Part shown: positions 1-7,525 of the stretch, piece after piece
Numbering within the stretch: the first letter of the stretch is position 1
Layout of the letters: the number at the start of each line of letters is the position of its first letter
Origin: UBA6522 sp965204155
GTDB lineage: Bacteria; Pseudomonadota; Gammaproteobacteria; Steroidobacterales; Rariloculaceae
Reading direction: 5' to 3'
Assembly: GCA_965204155.1 (NCBI GenBank)
Contig: OZ241971.1
Coordinates: forward strand, 4,712,001 to 4,776,000
DNA length: 64,000 bases
Program-made: the position numbers and the translations under genes
Notes under the pieces: model-generated
Database searches by the model: none
Told to the model about the DNA's origin: nothing
Seen by the model: the letters and a program-made list of their open reading frames with translations, nothing else

Positions 1-572
1 GCCTCGAAGATGGCTCCGGTCAGAAGGTTCCGCTCGCCGCCGCGATCCGCTCCGCCGCCTCCGCCCATTCCGCCGCCGCCCGTCCCACCGCCCCCGGCTG
101 ACCGCCAGATTCCGGAGAAATCCTCCGAACGCGCGTCCGTGACCGGGGCGGCCGCCTGCGGCGCCGGCCGGTTGCCGGTGCCCGTTCCGACTACCTGGGG
201 AGACGAGACAAGTTCCGTCCCATCCGGCATCTCAAACACGTTGGCGAAGAAAAAACGCTTGTCATGATCCCTGTCACGGTTACCGCGTACCGTCACTTCG
301 TCCCCCACCTCAAGGGTGTCGCGGGTCCATCCCGTTCGCGTCAGCACCGCAATGGAGTTCAATTCAAGCAGCCATTCCTCGATCTCCCCTGCCTCGTTGG
401 GCACGTCCATGGTTACGAATGTGTGGGGATTGTTCCAGGAGTATTCCGTCACGGTGCCCCGCAGTTCGATGACCGTGTCGAGTTCGAAGTTGGCGCGCGA
501 GTGATGGGCCGCGGCGCACACGGGTAAAACCAGCAGCGGAATCGCTTTCGAAATGAGAATCCGGGTTTTCAT
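1..572 (-). CDS. Secreted DUF6152-family protein (3' end beyond window)
   Basis: The 5' part of a minus-strand gene whose C-terminus lies left of the window; 190 codons are visible. It starts MKTRILISKAIPLLVL, a Sec signal peptide ending in Ala-Ala-Ala directly before HHSRANFELD, so the mature protein would begin His-His. The segment GTVTEYSWNNPHTFVTMDV matches the DUF6152 domain of the other family members here. It is followed by a linker (about residues 157-180) made almost only of Gly with some Met, Asp and Arg, and then LLTGAIFE, equivalent to the start of the second domain in the copies at 2957 and 4187. The function of the family is unknown. The ATG fits the signal peptide and a short upstream region separates it from the next gene at 688. 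The family call is firm; the truncation is a window-edge effect. Confidence 0.85.
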   Translation of the reverse strand, partial: MKTRILISKAIPLLVLPVCAAAHHSRANFELDTVIELRGTVTEYSWNNPHTFVTMDVPNEAGEIEEWLLELNSIAVLTRTGWTRDTLEVGDEVTVRGNRDRDHDKRFFFANVFEMPDGTELVSSPQVVGTGTGNRPAPQAAAPVTDARSEDFSGIWRSAGGGGTGGGGMGGGGGADRGGERNLLTGAIFE

Positions 573-687
573 GGGATCACCTGCCCAAATCTTTCTGAAA
601 CTTGCCTGATCGTCCTTGACTTTCCTTAACGTCCCTGATCCTTCCTGACGCGCCATTTCCCGGCTGCCGAACGTTATACGCACAGGG

Positions 688-1704
688 CTACTGCCGGTCC
701 GGGGGAAGCTCGCAGTTGAACGGCTTGACCTCCCGGCCGGGTATCCAGGTCCAGTGGACCTCCAGGGGCACGGGCTCGGTGTAGTTCACCGGATCGATGA
801 GTTCGGCGGCCCAATTCAGATCCGTCCCGTCCTCGCTCAGGATGAAACGTTCGTTGATGACGACGTCCTCGCTCTGGGGCGTGCCGACGTCATCGACGTA
901 GCCCCATTCGATATCCCGGGTTTCCACTACCAGCGTATTGCCCTCCCAGCGACCGGTGGAGCGTCCCATTCGCGGCTGCGACGGTTCACCCTCGCCATCC
1001 AGGTAGAAGATGCGTTCTCCGTCCCATTCTTCCAGCCGCATGACGATGGCATCCCCCCGGTCTTCGAAGGCAACGGGATAGGGGTTGGCCATGACCGTCG
1101 GCATACCGGGCGGGATGCAGTCCAGCGCCGGATCCTCCTCGGGATCCCACAGGGCCTGAGTCGCCCGCCCGGCCTGGGTGAGCGGATAGCCGCCGGACCC
1201 GAGGTCGTGGGCCAGGGGGTTCGCGTAGGTGAGCGGCAGCCAGACCCTGAATATATCCTCGCGCAAGGACGGATCCGTGCTGTCGGCCTCCTGCTGCGCG
1301 CTTTCCGTGATGCCATAACGGCTGCGTGGCGGCACCTGCAGGAGCACTTCCCGGCCGCCGGGCAGGATGAGCGTGGTCGCGAACATGGCCGTCAGACCGT
1401 TGCGCCCCATGCGCCCGACAACGCCGACGCTGTCGCCGACAGCCACCAGGTCGCGGCTGATGCCGAGACGCTCCACCGTGTTGACCGAACCGAACTCGAT
1501 CTCCCATTCCTCCTCCTGTCCGTCCTCGCCGATGCGGCCCAGGAGCAGACGCACATGGGGATTGCGCCAGAAGACGTCGGTTATTTCGCCTTCGATGGTG
1601 CCGTTGAGATTGGGGTCGTAACGTCCCGTGGCCGCATGATGGGCGCTCGCGCAAAAGGCTGCCAGTGTGGCCGCCACAAGAAAGCCAAAGTGAAGCAGGC
1701 GCAT
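688..1704 (-). CDS. Secreted two-domain DUF6152-family protein
   Basis: A 338-residue secreted protein of unknown function. Signal peptide residues 1-21 end in Ala-Ser-Ala, then HHAATGRYDPN. Residues about 22-120 form the DUF6152-like domain (GEITDVFWRNPHVRLLL, later VAVGDSVGVVGR). The C-terminal half carries MGRSTGRWEGNTLVVET and ends with a Trp- and Cys-containing strand region, as in the stand-alone protein at 40458. A GGAGGGG ribosome site sits just before the ATG and overlaps the end of the gene at 1714, so the two are probably one operon with the beta-propeller protein upstream. No catalytic motif is recognisable; a periplasmic binding or accessory role is an inference. Confidence 0.85.
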   Translation of the reverse strand: MRLLHFGFLVAATLAAFCASAHHAATGRYDPNLNGTIEGEITDVFWRNPHVRLLLGRIGEDGQEEEWEIEFGSVNTVERLGISRDLVAVGDSVGVVGRMGRNGLTAMFATTLILPGGREVLLQVPPRSRYGITESAQQEADSTDPSLREDIFRVWLPLTYANPLAHDLGSGGYPLTQAGRATQALWDPEEDPALDCIPPGMPTVMANPYPVAFEDRGDAIVMRLEEWDGERIFYLDGEGEPSQPRMGRSTGRWEGNTLVVETRDIEWGYVDDVGTPQSEDVVINERFILSEDGTDLNWAAELIDPVNYTEPVPLEVHWTWIPGREVKPFNCELPPDRQ

Positions 1705-1713
1705 TTCCCCTCC

Positions 1714-2910
1714 CTACTGCAGCACGAATTTCTGCACCCGTTTTCCGGTGGAGACTTCTCCGGTATAGATGTTGCCCCGGGAGTCGCTGGCAATTCCGTC
1801 GATCCAGTAAAACTGTCCGGCGTTTCGCCCCGGGCTGCCGAATTGCCCGACGTACTCTCCGGTGAACCGGTCGTGAATCCAGACCCGATGATTCGTGCCG
1901 TCGGCGACGAAGACGTATTGCTGGTTTTCGTCGTGGGAGAAGGCCAGGTTGTAGGTGGAACCGCACATGGGCAATTCGGGGTTGCGCGGCCCACCGCAGA
2001 TCGGCCCCCGGGCGGGCGTATTCGGCGCCACCATGAAATCGAACACATGCTCGCCGGCCTTGCTGAACACCTGGATCCGATTCATGCCGCGCTCGCAGAC
2101 GTAGACCAGGCCGTCATCGGAGATCATCACGCAGTGAACCGCCGGTACGAAACCGTCCCTGTCCGGAGGCGGTCCGCCGTCCCATTCGTACGGTGGGACC
2201 GGACCGTTATCAATCTCGCTGAGCGGCTTGCCGCGCCCTCCCCAGCCGCGCTTGTAGTCGCCATTGTCCATGTCGTAGACCAGCACGCGCTTGCCGTTGT
2301 CGAGGACGTAGATCTCCCGCTCTTCCTCATCCAGGGCAAAGTTGAAGATCCCGTTTCTGAGAACCTCCGTCTCCTGGTTGTCCTGGAAATTGCGCGGCAG
2401 GGCGCGCTCGCCGGGCGCGGGCTTCGGGCCGCGATGCGGGAAGTCCCACAGGAACTCGCCTTCGCGGGTGAACTTCAGCAGTCCTTCACCCTGTCCGAGG
2501 CCCGAAACCCAGACGTTGAACTCGCTGTCGACGATGACGGTCTGGGGGCTTGCCGGCCACAGCGGATGATGGCCCGGGCCGCCCCAGGCGTTGATCACGT
2601 TGCCCTCGGGGTCGAACTCGATGATTTCCGGCGTGGGCACGCAGCAGTCGCCGCGCGGCGGATCGAATGCCGCCATGGATTCGTCCGCCTGCATGTCCCT
2701 GCCGCGGCTGATGATCCAGACGTGGTCGCGGTCGTCCACGGTCATCGTGGGCACGCCCTGAACGAGCCAGGCATTGGGCAGCGGCACCTTGGGCCAGAAG
2801 GGATCGACCCGGTATTGCGGGACCGGCACGTCCTGGGCAAGTCCGTTCGAGATCAATACGAACGAGCAAATTGACGCGGCAATGACCGCGACCGAACACC
2901 GATTCTTCAT
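1714..2910 (-). CDS. Secreted NHL-repeat / six-bladed beta-propeller protein
   Basis: A 398-residue exported protein with NHL-type beta-propeller repeats, resembling the peptidyl-alpha-hydroxyglycine amidating lyase/NHL superfamily. The ATG at 2910 is chosen because it has GGAGG seven bases upstream and begins a signal peptide (MKNRCSVAVIAASICSFVL ending before QDVPVPQYRVDP). Repeated blade signatures follow: VDDRDHVWIISRG, VDSEFNVWVSGLG, ISDDGLVYVCERGMNRIQVF and DGTNHRVWIHDRFTGEYVG. The last blade ends GIASDSRGNIYTGEVSTGKRVQKF. It lies nine bases upstream of the DUF6152 gene at 688, implying co-transcription. Family members bind ligands or metal in the central channel, and a few are enzymes. 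Nothing in the sequence fixes a substrate. Confidence 0.8.
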   Translation of the reverse strand: MKNRCSVAVIAASICSFVLISNGLAQDVPVPQYRVDPFWPKVPLPNAWLVQGVPTMTVDDRDHVWIISRGRDMQADESMAAFDPPRGDCCVPTPEIIEFDPEGNVINAWGGPGHHPLWPASPQTVIVDSEFNVWVSGLGQGEGLLKFTREGEFLWDFPHRGPKPAPGERALPRNFQDNQETEVLRNGIFNFALDEEEREIYVLDNGKRVLVYDMDNGDYKRGWGGRGKPLSEIDNGPVPPYEWDGGPPPDRDGFVPAVHCVMISDDGLVYVCERGMNRIQVFSKAGEHVFDFMVAPNTPARGPICGGPRNPELPMCGSTYNLAFSHDENQQYVFVADGTNHRVWIHDRFTGEYVGQFGSPGRNAGQFYWIDGIASDSRGNIYTGEVSTGKRVQKFVLQ

Positions 2911-2956
2911 TTCCTGGCCTCCCGGCAATTCAGTGCCTGCAAGCGTCCTGACTATC

Positions 2957-4030
2957 TTATTCCAGCGTGAGATGCAGCGAGCTGATCTCGGGATCGCACG
3001 GCTCGTTCACGAACTCGCGGTCCGGTTCCTTGCGCAAGACACCGTTGCGTATCAGCGGCTCCGTCAGATAAACGGGGTCCGTAATCTCATAGAAATAATT
3101 GATGGCGAGACCGTCAGCCTGCAGTTCCATGCGGCCGCTGACGTGCTTCCGGTCGCTGGAATCCAGTCCCCGGTCGAGCCCCCACTTCGTGGCGACGTAG
3201 TTCGTGACCTCAAAAGTGATCGTGCGATCGTCCTCGGCCTGGCCGATGGCCAGCCCCTGGCGGCTGGGCGGCTGATTCTGCGGAGCGGCGGATGCGTCCA
3301 GCCAGATCGCGTTTTCTTCGCCGACATTCGTGTGTTCACCCATGATCGCCAGGCGATCCTCGTGGCGGTCGATTCGGATGCCATAGGGGCCACCGCCGAT
3401 GGGCAGGCCGCCCTGCTCGCACTGGTACGAGGGATTCTCCGACTCATCATACGCCGCCATGACAGCCTCGCCCTCCGCTGTCAGCGGCAAGTTCGCCTGC
3501 GGGTCGAAGAATGCGCCGGTGCGCAGATTGACCCCGCGCAGGTCGGCCCGCCAGTTGCCGGAGAAATCTGTGGAAGGCTCGACCTCGGCCGCGCTGTCGC
3601 CGCGACCGGACCCGGGTGGCGCCCCTGCCCCGCCGCCGCCGGCGCGCAAGTCCGCCGGAATGGCGTTCGGGGTGAAGCCGGCCAGCGGTGTACCGTCGGC
3701 CAGGACCAGGTACTCGACCAGGGCGAAGTTGCGCTCCGTGTTCTGGTCGGGGAACGCTGCGATCAGCAGTTCGTCGCCCACCTGGATGGTGTCGCGGGCC
3801 CAGCCAAGGCGCACGACGCCCGGAATGGAATGGCCCTCGATCAACCAGCTCTCACCGTTCTCAAGGACCATCCGCCAGTAGATGTGGGGATTGGCCCAGT
3901 TGAACTCCGTGACCGTGCCGCGCATCTCCACGAGATTGTCGAGCTGGAAGTTCGCCCGGGAGTGGTGGGTCTGGCCTGATTGGCTGGCCACGATCAGGAT
4001 AGTGAATAAAGCAGTCCCAAATGTACGCAT
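2957..4030 (-). CDS. Secreted DUF6152-family protein, tandem copy A
   Basis: A 357-residue secreted protein of unknown function, the same length as its neighbour at 4187 and closely similar along most of its length. The start at 4030 has GGAGGGG upstream; a longer reading from 4087 adds a non-signal leader. The signal peptide MRTFGTALFTILIVASQSGQT precedes HHSRANFQLDNLVEMRGTVT. This is the only copy in the window without a canonical small residue at -1. DUF6152 domain: about residues 22-125. A Gly/Ala/Pro-rich linker follows, then NLRTGAFFDPQ and the C-terminal domain with GLDSSDRKHVSGRMELQ and EPDREFVNEPCDPEISSLHL. It precedes the propeller gene and may be co-transcribed with it, 46 bp apart. 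Confidence 0.85.
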   Translation of the reverse strand: MRTFGTALFTILIVASQSGQTHHSRANFQLDNLVEMRGTVTEFNWANPHIYWRMVLENGESWLIEGHSIPGVVRLGWARDTIQVGDELLIAAFPDQNTERNFALVEYLVLADGTPLAGFTPNAIPADLRAGGGGAGAPPGSGRGDSAAEVEPSTDFSGNWRADLRGVNLRTGAFFDPQANLPLTAEGEAVMAAYDESENPSYQCEQGGLPIGGGPYGIRIDRHEDRLAIMGEHTNVGEENAIWLDASAAPQNQPPSRQGLAIGQAEDDRTITFEVTNYVATKWGLDRGLDSSDRKHVSGRMELQADGLAINYFYEITDPVYLTEPLIRNGVLRKEPDREFVNEPCDPEISSLHLTLE

Positions 4031-4108
4031 GATGCGAATCCCCTCCACGTGCAGAGACATGGGTGCAAATGCACGCCCCCACCCCAACTATAGGAGAAAC
4101 CAGCAACA

Positions 4109-4145
4109 ATAGGGTCTGACTTTTTTGAGAATAGCCATGAAAACC
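4109..4145 (+). repeat. Inverted partner repeat, copy 1
   Basis: An A/T-rich element between the two DUF6152 copies containing AGGGTCTGAC, a T6 run and CCATGAAAA. A similar element in opposite orientation lies at 5409-5448. Similarity is by eye and imperfect. Confidence 0.3.
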
Positions 4146-4186
4146 CTGTACCGAAGCCGGTCCGGGCCGCTTGCATTCAGGCGCTT

Positions 4187-5260
4187 CTATTCTGCGGACA
4201 GGTGCAGGGAGCTGATCTCGGGATCGCACAGGACGTTCACGAATTCACGATCCGGCTCCTTGTGCAAAACACCGCTGCGCGTCAGGGGCTCTGTCAGATA
4301 GACCGGGTCTGAAATGACATAGGAGTATTCGATTTCCGTACCGTCTGACTGCAGTACCATGCGGCCGCTGACGTGCTTCCGGTCGCTGGAATCGAGTCCC
4401 CGACCGAGCCCCCACTTGGTCGGGGCGTAGTTCGTCACTTCAAAGACGATCGTGTCGCCCTGCGCCTGGCCGATCGCCAGTCCTGACGGGCTCGGCGGCT
4501 GATCCACCGGCGTCGCAGAGGGGTCTAGCCAGATGGTGTAGGTGCTGCCCCAGGTTCGCAGCTCGCTTGCGAACTCCAACCGGTCTGCGTGGCGGTCGAT
4601 TCGGGTACCGTATGGACCGCCGCCGAGCGGAAGGCCCCCTGCATCCTCGCACGCGTACCACGGATTCTCGGCCTCGTCGTACGCGGCCATGACAGCTTCG
4701 CCCGCCGCTGTCAGCGGCATTTCCGCCTGCGGGTCGAAGAACGCACCGGTGCGCAGATTGACGCCGCGCATATCGGCACGCCAGTTGCCGGAGAAATCCG
4801 TGGAAGGCCCGCCCGGGTCCCCGGCCCCCCGTCCGCGTGCCTGGCGGAGAGGGGCGCCGGCGGCGCCATCGGCACGCAATTCCGCAGGAATGGCATTGGG
4901 CGTGAATCCGGCCAGCGGCGTGCCATCGGCCAATACCAGGTATTCGACCAGGGCGAACTTGCGGTCCGTATTCTGATCGGGGTACGCCACGACGAGAAGT
5001 TCGTCTCCCAACTGGATGGTGTCGCGAGACCAGCCGAGGCGGTTCGCGCCCGGAACCGAATGGCCCTCGATCAGCCAGTTTTCGCCGTTTGCAAGCTCCA
5101 TCCGCCAGTAGATGTGCGGATTGGCCCAGTTGAACTCCGTGACCGTGCCGCGCATCTCGACGAGATTGTCGAGCTGGAAATTCGCCCGGGAGTGGTGGGC
5201 GAGGCCCGCGTGGCATGACAAGACCAGGACAGATACAAGAACCGCTCTAAGTGTACTCAT
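4187..5260 (-). CDS. Secreted DUF6152-family protein, tandem copy B
   Basis: A 357-residue paralogue of the gene at 2957. The start at 5260 encodes MSTLRAVLVSVLVLSCHAGLA then HHSRANFQLDNLVEMRGTVT; a GTG at 5272 is too close to the GGAGG to be used. The N-terminal 33 mature residues are almost identical in the two copies, and so is the C-terminal block (EPDREFVN, then CDPEISSLHL). The linker around residues 130-150 differs most (ADGAAGAPLRQARGRGAGD here). This pattern indicates a fairly recent tandem duplication with linker drift. A 551-bp non-coding region lies upstream, so this gene is probably the first of the minus-strand operon 5260-688. Confidence 0.85.
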   Translation of the reverse strand: MSTLRAVLVSVLVLSCHAGLAHHSRANFQLDNLVEMRGTVTEFNWANPHIYWRMELANGENWLIEGHSVPGANRLGWSRDTIQLGDELLVVAYPDQNTDRKFALVEYLVLADGTPLAGFTPNAIPAELRADGAAGAPLRQARGRGAGDPGGPSTDFSGNWRADMRGVNLRTGAFFDPQAEMPLTAAGEAVMAAYDEAENPWYACEDAGGLPLGGGPYGTRIDRHADRLEFASELRTWGSTYTIWLDPSATPVDQPPSPSGLAIGQAQGDTIVFEVTNYAPTKWGLGRGLDSSDRKHVSGRMVLQSDGTEIEYSYVISDPVYLTEPLTRSGVLHKEPDREFVNVLCDPEISSLHLSAE

Positions 5261-5408
5261 GATACAAGGCACCTCCGGTCAACCGGATTCTCGTCTACGC
5301 ATTTCAATTCATGGACTAACCCGATCCGACCTGGAACAACCTAAAGAAAAGTTACCCAACAACATATTTTGCAGCCGGGGAGAGTTCTCTGCAGCTACTT
5401 GTGCAAGC

Positions 5409-5448
5409 TTTTCATGCCTGGTTGCGAAAAAATCAGGACTCCCTTATT
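5409..5448 (-). repeat. Inverted partner repeat, copy 2
   Basis: Read on the minus strand it gives AATAAGGGAGTCCTGA, a T6 run and GGCATGAAAAG, recalling the plus-strand element at 4109. The pair brackets the DUF6152 copy at 4187. It may be a dispersed repetitive element or chance. Confidence 0.3.
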
Positions 5449-5660
5449 TCCTCGTACACTCAAATCTCCGGACCCTGTACGCACCATGGCGTTAAATTGC
5501 CGACGGCCCAGCCGGATTTCGACGATCTGCCGGAACTTGATAATGCGCACAGCGGCCCGTTCTTCGTCTCGCGATTGTTTGTGACAGACATGACGACTCG
5601 AGAGATTGTGGCGAGCGCGAGCCCGTAGTCCGACAAGGACTGCCGCGCCAGCGTGGCGCG

Positions 5661-5700
5661 AAAAGGTAGAAAAATAGAAGTTTTTGGCGATTCGCAAAAC
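5661..5700 (+). promoter_or_regulatory. Candidate regulatory element upstream of amidohydrolase
   Basis: AAAAGGTAGAAAAATAG (5661-5677) is followed directly by the imperfect palindrome GTTTTTGGCGATTCGCAAAA (from 5680). A closely matching box, GGTAGATAAAAGGAAG, occurs at 9739-9754, and a related palindrome TTGCGTTATCGCAA at 9815-9828, upstream of the TonB receptor on the other side of the CadC-like regulator. A shared operator is an inference. Confidence 0.35.
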
Positions 5701-5811
5701 TTTTCTCTGGACGTACTGTAGTAGTCCACTGAAAGTTCGTCAGCACAGACGCGAACGATAGCTTCCAGTCTCCTTGGCACTGACGGCTTTCCATGGAGCG
5801 AGGGATAGGCC

Positions 5812-7461
5812 ATGTACAAGACAACCCGTTCGATTTCCGCTCTGCTGTGGTTCATCGTGATCGCAGGCTGCAATGGCGACCCGGTCGATTCAATCGATGA
5901 AGGCGCTACCGAAACCGCGGCCGTAACGGCACCGGACCGGGTCCTGAACAACGGCAGGATTCTCACGGTCGACGAGGACTTCAGTATTGTCGAGGCCATT
6001 GCACTCGACGGCGACAGGATTCTCGCGACCGGCAGCAACGAAGAAATGGCCGCGCTGGCCAATCCGGACACGGAAATCATGGATCTCGAGGGCCGCACCG
6101 TCATTCCGGGGCTCATCGACAATCACGTGCATTACATCCGTACCGTGCAGCGATGGCATCAACAGGCGCGAATCGACGGCGTGGATTCGCGCGAGGAGGC
6201 GTTGGCCATCATCTCGGAGCATGCCGCCGGTCTTCCGGCCGGCGAGTGGTTCATGGTTCAGGGCGGGTGGTCGGTGGATCAGTTCGCCGACCGGAAGGGT
6301 GGCTTTACGCTTGAGGAACTCGATCGTGCCGCACCTGAGCATCCCTTTTATGCGCAAGTCAGTTATCGAGGCGCCTACGCCAACAGCCTTGCACTGAACG
6401 CAGTAGGGGTGGGTACGGATGGCGGCTCCTGGCAGCAGGGCCGGGGTTCCTTCAATCGCATGTTTCGCGAGATGCCGGCGCCGTCCGAGGAGCAGCTCGA
6501 GCAGAATCTCTACCGGTTCTCAGCCGACCTGGCCGCTGCGGGACTGACCACCGCCTACGATGTCGACCGCCCCTCTGCGGGCGACATCTCCCTGATCGCA
6601 CGGGCCTCGTCGGAAAAGCCCCTTCCGCTACGCGTGTTTCATACCTTGAAGTACCGCGCCGAAACATCCGCCGAGGCGGATGAAGCGGTCGAGCTGATTC
6701 GGACGCACACACCCTTCTCGGTCGACGACCGGATAGGACTGCTCGGTCTGGGCGAACATGTATATGGCCCAATGCACGACTCGTCCAACACGGTGGAGTC
6801 GTACCCGGACGAGGTCTGGGACGAGTACATGAAACTCGCAACCGTCGCCGCGGAAGGCGGCTGGCACATTCACGAGCATGTGATGGCCGAACGGACAATC
6901 ATCGACTTTCTGGACCGGCTGGAAGCACTTAACGAAACAGTGCCAATCACCGACCTCCGTTGGACGCTGGCCCATGTGCTCACGGTGACGGAGGAAACCA
7001 TTCAACGCGCCAGGGAGCTCGGCCTGACGGCCGCCGTCCACGGCCAGGCAGTTCACCAGGCGCGCCCGATCGTGCCCCGCGGCGACGCAACGAGACCGCC
7101 GATTCCGCCAATGGCGGCTTTCGAAGACAGCGGCATGATCTGGGGCCTCGGCACGGATACGGGTGTCGTGTCCCATTACCAGCCGTTCGTGACGCTGATG
7201 TGGGCGGCGACCGGCCTCGGTATCGACGGAACGCTGATTCACCCGGATCCGGTGGGCCGGGAAGCGGCGCTTGTCGCTCATACGCGCTCAAACGCGTACC
7301 TGATGTTCAAGGAAGACGACCTGGGGACTCTTGAGGCTGGGAAGCTGGCCGATCTCGTCGTGCTCGATCGCGACTACATGACCGTGCCCGCGCACGAAAT
7401 CAAGGACATCGAGCCCGTGATGACGATGGTCGGCGGAGAGATCGTATACGGCGAGCTATAG
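5812..7461 (+). CDS. Lipoprotein amidohydrolase (YtcJ-like amidohydrolase_3 family)
   Basis: A 549-residue metal-dependent hydrolase predicted to be a lipoprotein. Hydrophobic residues 7-19 end in the lipobox Val-Ile-Ala-Gly-Cys (C20). A beta-sandwich segment (RVLNNGRILTVDEDFSIVEA) leads into the TIM-barrel metal site GLIDNHVHYIR (H105 and H107). Later motifs include HIHEHVMAE, WTLAHV, and WGLGTDTGVVSHYQP with the catalytic Asp region. The end KLADLVVLDRDYMTVP is the typical C-terminal amidohydrolase strand. It is paralogous to the gene at 24434. The substrate is unknown; this family includes N-acyl and formamide hydrolases. It faces the CadC-like regulator convergently and shares putative upstream sites with the receptor at 9905. 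Confidence 0.85.
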   Translation: MYKTTRSISALLWFIVIAGCNGDPVDSIDEGATETAAVTAPDRVLNNGRILTVDEDFSIVEAIALDGDRILATGSNEEMAALANPDTEIMDLEGRTVIPGLIDNHVHYIRTVQRWHQQARIDGVDSREEALAIISEHAAGLPAGEWFMVQGGWSVDQFADRKGGFTLEELDRAAPEHPFYAQVSYRGAYANSLALNAVGVGTDGGSWQQGRGSFNRMFREMPAPSEEQLEQNLYRFSADLAAAGLTTAYDVDRPSAGDISLIARASSEKPLPLRVFHTLKYRAETSAEADEAVELIRTHTPFSVDDRIGLLGLGEHVYGPMHDSSNTVESYPDEVWDEYMKLATVAAEGGWHIHEHVMAERTIIDFLDRLEALNETVPITDLRWTLAHVLTVTEETIQRARELGLTAAVHGQAVHQARPIVPRGDATRPPIPPMAAFEDSGMIWGLGTDTGVVSHYQPFVTLMWAATGLGIDGTLIHPDPVGREAALVAHTRSNAYLMFKEDDLGTLEAGKLADLVVLDRDYMTVPAHEIKDIEPVMTMVGGEIVYGEL

Positions 7462-7525
7462 ATCGAATGCAGGGCTGAGGGACACAACAGCCGAACTGTA
7501 TTGCGCGGCGTGCAGTCATCAGGGT

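Larger units (their letters stand above)
5261..5811. other. Intergenic region between divergent genes
   Basis: This 551-bp stretch separates the DUF6152 operon (minus) from the amidohydrolase (plus). Short open frames exist on both strands (for example 5395-5697 minus and 5401-5628 plus), but none has a ribosome site, a domain or typical codon use, so I call none a gene. It holds the minus-oriented repeat at 5409-5448 and, closer to the amidohydrolase, the A-rich box and imperfect palindrome at 5661-5700. Promoters for both flanking genes must lie here; no clear -35/-10 pair stands out. Confidence 0.6.

Noticed and set aside
573..687. Imperfect repeat of CCTGATC/CCTTGAC-type units between the first two DUF6152 genes
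   Set aside because: The units are too short and degenerate to distinguish from chance in a 115-bp spacer.
754..2874. A 706-codon open frame on the plus strand
   Set aside because: It is antisense to the DUF6152 and propeller genes, which have signal peptides, ribosome sites and family motifs; long antisense frames are expected in high-GC DNA.
5395..5697. Small open frames on both strands in the 5261-5811 gap
   Set aside because: They have no ribosome site, no domain and overlap each other; treated as non-coding.
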